Shown here piece by piece: positions 60,295 through 64,000 of a stretch of 64,000 bases of DNA. Source of the stretch: DASQMT01 sp963835735 (GTDB lineage Bacteria; Actinomycetota; Thermoleophilia; Solirubrobacterales; Solirubrobacteraceae); NCBI GenBank assembly GCA_963835735.1, contig CAWIGP010000003.1, positions 62,001 through 126,000 on the forward strand, read 5' to 3'. The position numbers and the translations under genes are program-made. Positions within the stretch are counted from its first letter, which is position 1. Each line of letters begins with the position of its first letter. The notes below the pieces were generated by a model that saw only the letters and a list, made by a program, of their open reading frames with translations, had not been told where the DNA came from and did not search any database.

Positions 60295-60684
60295 TCAGCG
60301 GTCCACGTGCGTGGCGCCGTCGTCGGGGCCGAGCACGAGATCGCGGGTCTTGTCGGGCACGTGGTCGAGCGGGACCGGGGCGAGCGCCTCCATGAACGTC
60401 ACGCCGGCCTCCGAGTACAGCTCGTGCTCCAGGCCGCGGTTGACGACGACGGTGTCGCCGGCCTTCAGCGTCCGCGTCGCGTCCTCGATCGTCATCGTCA
60501 CCTCACCGTCGAGGATGTACATGACCTGCTCGGTGTGCTCGTGGCTGTGGCGCGGTACCTGCTTGCCGGGCTCGTAGGTCACCCTGCACAGCAGCACCTG
60601 CTCGCCGCCGATCGCTCGCAGGTGGACGCCGGGCACGAACTCGTGGGGATCGATGCCCTCGAACGTCCCGAAGGGCGAGCTCAT
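60295..60684 (-). CDS. Cupin domain protein
   Basis: A 129-residue cupin: VTYEPGKQVPRHSHEHTEQV (metal ligands H/H and E), YILDGEVTMTIEDATRTLKA, GDTVVVNRGLEHELYSEAG. It is the first gene of the operon with ABM, GntR and PLP lyase genes. The set suggests breakdown of an aromatic or oxygenated amino-acid-derived compound; this is inference from family types. Confidence 0.87.
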   Translation of the reverse strand: MSSPFGTFEGIDPHEFVPGVHLRAIGGEQVLLCRVTYEPGKQVPRHSHEHTEQVMYILDGEVTMTIEDATRTLKAGDTVVVNRGLEHELYSEAGVTFMEALAPVPLDHVPDKTRDLVLGPDDGATHVDR

Positions 60685-60744
60685 CCGCAGTCCTCCTTCG
60701 CTTTGGCCGGGTGGCCTGACCACTTGCGCGGCGCAGCCTATCGA

Positions 60745-60773
60745 ACCTAAAGAGGGACAGTCCCCGTTTAGGT
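60745..60773. repeat. REP-like palindrome (ACCTAAA...TTTAGGT)
   Basis: ACCTAAA (60745-60751) and TTTAGGT (60767-60773) flank a centre with GGGAC-A-GTCCC (60754-60764). It sits between the divergent cupin and membrane-protein genes. Similar GGGACTGTCCC/TTTAGG palindromes are dispersed in bacterial genomes. Confidence 0.6.
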
Positions 60774-60804
60774 GGCGTCCGCGTTGCATGTAACATCTGT
60801 TTCA

Positions 60805-61578
60805 GTGAGCGCGGACACCGCCGGTCTCGTCGTCTCCGTCTTCCTGGCCTCGGCCGTGGAGTTCGTCGAGGCGCTCACGATCGTGCTGGCGATGGGGGTC
60901 ACGCGCGGCTGGCGCTCGGCACTGGCCGGGGTGTGCGCGGCGCTGGTGGCGCTCGCCGCGATCACGGCCGTGGCCGGCTACGCGCTCGCGGAGTGGTTCC
61001 CGGAGTCGCTGCTGCAGCTGGTCGTCGGGACGCTGCTGCTGATCTTCGGCCTGCAGTGGCTGCGCAAGGCGGTGCTGCGCTCGGCCGGGCTGAAGGCGCG
61101 CAACGACGAGGACGAGACCTACCGCGAGGAGCTCGAGGCCGGGCGCGGCGCGAGCGCCCGGACGCGGCTCGGGCTCGACTGGTTCGGCTTCGTCGTCTCG
61201 TTCAAGGGCGTGTTCCTGGAGGGCTTGGAGATCGTGTTCATCGTGATCACGTTCGGCCTCAACGCCGACGACGTCGGCGCCGCCGCGGCCGGCGCGGTGA
61301 TCGCGGGCGTGCTCGTCCTGACGGCCGGCGCGCTTGCGCACCGTCCGCTCGCGGCCGTGCCCCAGAACACGATCAAGTTCGTCGTCGGGCTGCTGCTCTC
61401 GACGTTCGGCACGTTCTGGGCGGTCGAGGGGCTCGGCGTGTTCGCCGAGGGGCGCGAGAGCCTCGAGTGGCCGGGCGGCGACGCGGCGCTGCCGGTGCTG
61501 CTCGCGGTCTGGGCCGCGTTCGCGTGGAGCGCGGTGCGGCTGCTGCGGCGCGGCGTGCGGGCCGAGGCGGTGGTCTAG
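60805..61578 (+). CDS. COG4280-type multi-pass membrane protein
   Basis: A 257-residue protein with about seven transmembrane helices. It has an internal duplication around acidic motifs in membrane segments, SAVEFVEALTIVLAMGVTRG and GVFLEGLEIVFIVITFG, reminiscent of the REGLE motif of FTR1 iron permeases. A metal or cation transport role is possible but unproven. GTG 60805 is the likely start; a GTG at 60772 falls in the palindrome. It is followed without gap by a small membrane protein. Confidence 0.78.
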   Translation: MSADTAGLVVSVFLASAVEFVEALTIVLAMGVTRGWRSALAGVCAALVALAAITAVAGYALAEWFPESLLQLVVGTLLLIFGLQWLRKAVLRSAGLKARNDEDETYREELEAGRGASARTRLGLDWFGFVVSFKGVFLEGLEIVFIVITFGLNADDVGAAAAGAVIAGVLVLTAGALAHRPLAAVPQNTIKFVVGLLLSTFGTFWAVEGLGVFAEGRESLEWPGGDAALPVLLAVWAAFAWSAVRLLRRGVRAEAVV

Positions 61579-61788
61579 ATGCGCTTCGTCCGCGGCTTCC
61601 TGCGCTTCTGGTACGACTTCGTGATCGGCGACGACTGGCGCATCGCGCTCGGCGTCGTGCTCGTGCTCGCGGCCGGCGCCGTGCTCGTAGCGACCGGCGC
61701 GGTGAGCGACGCCGTGCTCGTCCCGCTCGTCGCGGCGGGGATCGTCGGCGTCGTCAGCGCGAGCATCGTCGCCGGCGCCCGGCGCTGA
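61579..61788 (+). CDS. Small two-helix membrane protein (69 aa)
   Basis: ATG 61579 immediately follows the stop of the COG4280 gene. The 69-residue product starts MRFVRGFLRFWYDFVIGDDW and has two hydrophobic helices. Its fixed position suggests an accessory subunit of that membrane protein. Confidence 0.72.
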   Translation: MRFVRGFLRFWYDFVIGDDWRIALGVVLVLAAGAVLVATGAVSDAVLVPLVAAGIVGVVSASIVAGARR

Positions 61789-61915
61789 CCTATCTCACGG
61801 CGCGGCGGGTGAATGTGACCGCCGCGAGGCGGTTGGTCACGGCACCGCGATCTTGCGCAGGCAGCGCAGGCATAGCGCCAGCGCGTCTTGCTTGCGCACG
61901 CCGTGGCGGCGTGAC

Positions 61916-62485
61916 CTAGCCGGTCTCGCCCCAGGGCAGCTTCGCGGGCGGCGTGAGCGACGGGCCCTCCTCGCTCTCGGCCTCGAACACGCGCCGTTCG
62001 AAGTCCTCCAGCAGCTCCGCGCAGCGGGCGATCGCGGCCTCGGCGCGGTCGCGGCCGGGCGCGCCGAACACGTCGCGCTCTGACACGCGCGCGAACCACG
62101 CGCGGATCTTCTCGAGGTCGGCCTCGATCTCCTCGGCCTCGCTCGCCGTGAGGTTGCCGCGGTAGATCTCGAACTCGATCTCGCGCTCGAACTTCGTCTC
62201 GCACTCCTCGACGATCTCCTCGTACTCCTGCCGGCGCAGCGCGTTCCACTCGTCCTCGAGGCGGTCGCCGTCGGTCACGACGAAGCGGTGCGAGCTGCCG
62301 CCCTCGGCCGCCACGCGCGCCTCGATCGCGTCGAGCCGCTCCTCGAACCCGCGGCCCTCCGGCAGCGCCACGACGGCCTGCTGGAGCGGCAGCGCTCCGA
62401 GCCGCCGCAGGTCGCGCCACACGGCGACGCGCGCGCTCGACGGCTTCGACGGCAGCCGGTAGACGAACAGGTGCCAGCCGGGCAT
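61916..62485 (-). CDS. chrB: Chromate resistance protein ChrB, N-terminal domain type
   Basis: A 189-residue protein: WHLFVYRLPSKPSSARVAVW, RDLRRLGALPLQQAVVALPE and a long charged helix (ECETKFEREIEFEIYRGNLT). This is the ChrB N-terminal domain; full-length chromate-responsive regulators carry an additional C-terminal domain, absent here. No ChrA transporter is nearby, so the role in chromate sensing is uncertain. Confidence 0.78.
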   Translation of the reverse strand: MPGWHLFVYRLPSKPSSARVAVWRDLRRLGALPLQQAVVALPEGRGFEERLDAIEARVAAEGGSSHRFVVTDGDRLEDEWNALRRQEYEEIVEECETKFEREIEFEIYRGNLTASEAEEIEADLEKIRAWFARVSERDVFGAPGRDRAEAAIARCAELLEDFERRVFEAESEEGPSLTPPAKLPWGETG

Positions 62486-62538
62486 CGCACCAGCCTACGC
62501 CCGCGATCGAGTGACCGCGGGCGCGCCGCGTCACCGCC

Positions 62539-62778
62539 TCAGCGGTGGCGGAGTGGGATCTCGAGCTCCGCGAGGTACTTGCGGCTGACCCAGGACGTGT
62601 TCGCCGAGCCGGCGGGGTTGCGCGGCCGCGGCGCGCTGCCGCCGGCCGTCTCGTCGTCGGGCGCGTCGTCGTGCTCGACGTGGTAGACGTGGTCGTCCGG
62701 ATCCCTGAGCGCGGAGAAGATCTTCGCGAAGTCGATGTCGCCCTTGCCGACGTCGGTCAGCCGCAAGTGACGGTTCAC
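62539..62778 (-). pseudogene. C-terminal scrap of a sugar phosphate isomerase/epimerase
   Basis: The frame starts HLRLTDVGKGDIDFAKIFSA, HVYHVEHDDAPDDE, then PAGSANTSWVSRKYLAEL, matching the end of xylose-isomerase-like TIM barrels. About 200 N-terminal residues are missing: the frame opens at GTG 62778 overlapping the aldehyde dehydrogenase stop. It was probably joined by deletion. Confidence 0.65.
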
Positions 62779-64000
62779 CGATCGGCGGCAGAATGCCGGA
62801 CGACCGTGCGGCTCTGCTCGCGCATGAACTGCTGCACGTAGTAAGGCCCGAGGCCGCCCTTACCGGTCGAGCCGCTGCTCTTCCAGCCGCAGAACGACTG
62901 GAACCCGGGCCATGCGCCGGTCGTGGCGCCGGCGCGCCGGTTGACGTACACGACGCCGGCCTCGATCTCGTCGAGGAAGCGGTCGAGCTCCGCGTCGTCG
63001 CGGCTGAAAACGCCGGCGGTGAGCCCGTAGTCGATCGCGTTGGCCTCGGCCAGCGCCTCGTCGAACGAACCCACGCGCGTAACCGTCACGAGCGGGACGA
63101 ACAACTCGTCGCGGGTGAGCCGATGGCCGGCGGGCAGCCCGGCGATCACGGTCGGCGCGACGAAGTGGCCGGGCAGCTCGAGGGCGTGGCCGCCGGCGAC
63201 GACCTTCCCGTCGCGGTTCCCCTCCGCCACCGCGGCGTGGTAGCGCGCGACCGCGCGCTCGTCGATCACCGGCCCGGTGAACGCGTCGCGGTCGGCGGGG
63301 TCGCCCACCGTGAGCTCGGCAGCACGGGCGGCGAGCCGCTCGACCAGCTCGTCGTGCACGCCGTCGAGCACGATCGCGCGCGAGCAGGCGCTGCACTTCT
63401 GGCCCGAGAAGCCGTACGCGGACGCCACGATCCCGGCCGCCGCGTCGTCGAGGTCGGCGCTCGCCGTCACGATCGCGGGGTTCTTGCCGCCCATCTCGGT
63501 GATCGCCGGCCGCGCGTACGGTCCCTCCTGGAAGCGCCGCCCGAGCGCGCGCCCGACCTCGGCCGAGCCGGTGAACACGACGCCGTCGATCGCGCCCTCG
63601 GCCAGCGCCCGGCCGGTCTTCGGTCCGCCGTGGACGAGCCCGACGATGTCCTCCGAAAGCCCGGCGGCCGCAAATGCCTCGCCGACCAGCGCGCCCGACA
63701 GCGGCGTCTGCTCGGACGGCTTGAGCACGACGGTGTTGCCGGCGACGAGCGCGCCGGCCGCCATCCCGGTCACCAGCGCGACCGGGAAGTTGAACGGGCC
63801 GATGACGGCGAAAACGCCGAACGGCCGCAACACGCTGGCGTTGGTCTCCTCGGGCGAGAGCCGGCCGAGCGCGACCTCGTACCCGGCGTGGCGCTCGATC
63901 TGCGCGCAGTAGGACTCGATCAGGTCGATCGCCTCCTGCACCTCCGCGATCGACTCCGTCCGGCTCTTGCCCGTCTCCAGCGTCACCGCCGCGGCCATTT
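62775..64000 (-). CDS. pruA: Aldehyde dehydrogenase, P5C dehydrogenase-like (partial)
   Basis: 408 residues are visible and the 5' end lies beyond the right edge. Diagnostic segments: GPFNFPVALVTGMAAGALVA, Glu in AITEMGGKNPAIVTASADLD, catalytic Cys in GFSGQKCSACSRAIVLDG, and the C-terminal KSSGSTGKGGLGPYYVQQF. These match L-glutamate-gamma-semialdehyde (1-pyrroline-5-carboxylate) dehydrogenases of proline degradation. Since ATG 63998 is the first visible Met and the frame is open to the edge, the true start is upstream. Confidence 0.85.
   Translation of the reverse strand, partial: MAAAVTLETGKSRTESIAEVQEAIDLIESYCAQIERHAGYEVALGRLSPEETNASVLRPFGVFAVIGPFNFPVALVTGMAAGALVAGNTVVLKPSEQTPLSGALVGEAFAAAGLSEDIVGLVHGGPKTGRALAEGAIDGVVFTGSAEVGRALGRRFQEGPYARPAITEMGGKNPAIVTASADLDDAAAGIVASAYGFSGQKCSACSRAIVLDGVHDELVERLAARAAELTVGDPADRDAFTGPVIDERAVARYHAAVAEGNRDGKVVAGGHALELPGHFVAPTVIAGLPAGHRLTRDELFVPLVTVTRVGSFDEALAEANAIDYGLTAGVFSRDDAELDRFLDEIEAGVVYVNRRAGATTGAWPGFQSFCGWKSSGSTGKGGLGPYYVQQFMREQSRTVVRHSAADR

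Noticed and set aside
1..64000. tRNA, rRNA, integrase or prophage genes
   Set aside because: None recognised on either strand by reading for cloverleaf T-loop motifs or familiar protein motifs; a covariance-model scan would be decisive for RNAs.

Overview
The window is very GC-rich, densely packed and full of 1-4 nt stop/start overlaps (TGATG, ATGA, GTGA). It encodes an F420-dependent glucose-6-phosphate dehydrogenase, many ECF, LuxR, LysR, Lrp and GntR regulators, CotH kinases and molybdenum hydroxylases. This fits a soil actinobacterium, most likely of the Thermoleophilia/Solirubrobacterales type; that placement is inferred from gene content and composition, not from a marker gene. No rRNA, tRNA, CRISPR array or transposase was recognised.

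Layout. 0-8 kb: two ECF sigma loci back to back (ECF42 with YCII and SRPBCC genes; a SnoaL-tailed ECF factor with a cupin and a broken MFS gene), then RidA/Lrp/nucleoside hydrolase. 8-13.8 kb: a hairpin-rich gap, PCMT, a secreted GH3 glucosidase, F420-G6PDH and glutaryl-CoA dehydrogenase. 13.8-23.1 kb: the most distinctive block, a two-armed CotH locus. The minus arm is DUF4956, a VTC-CotH fusion, a subtilase, a membrane histidine kinase and a receiver-only regulator. The plus arm is a transglycosylase-like protein, a Ser/Thr kinase, a Thr/Asp/Gly repeat protein and a second CotH kinase. Five copies of a triple 11-bp direct repeat (CTCAY-N6-CTCAY-N6-CTCAC) sit in front of genes of both arms, four of them 24-25 bp from the start codon. 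23-25.8 kb: LysR, DUF5996, esterase and a REP-like palindrome. 25.9-33.5 kb: a molybdenum hydroxylase operon (FAH hydrolase, FAD, 2Fe-2S and a split Mo subunit, MoxR, VWA, XdhC).

33.5-37.5 kb holds a peptidase remnant, ExoD, and a zinc metallopeptidase with an eCIS-effector-like N-terminal motif plus a Pro-rich partner. An exact 164-bp copy of the metallopeptidase 5' end lies 7.7 kb away at 45 kb. Between the two copies (37.5-45 kb) is a mosaic of truncated and frameshifted genes and small orphan proteins.

45-56 kb: cupins, an FMN alpha-hydroxy-acid oxidase (frameshifted), a USP-like protein, a RibD-type reductase, a BBE flavoprotein plus O-methyltransferase pair, a multiply frameshifted LAL-LuxR regulator, an AraC regulator and a GT1 glycosyltransferase. 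56-64 kb: PLP decarboxylase, a GntR/PLP-lyase/ABM/cupin operon, a second REP-like palindrome, a COG4280-type membrane protein, ChrB and a P5C-type aldehyde dehydrogenase running off the right edge.

Several genes carry single frameshifts. Some may be sequencing or assembly errors rather than decay; this is flagged per gene.
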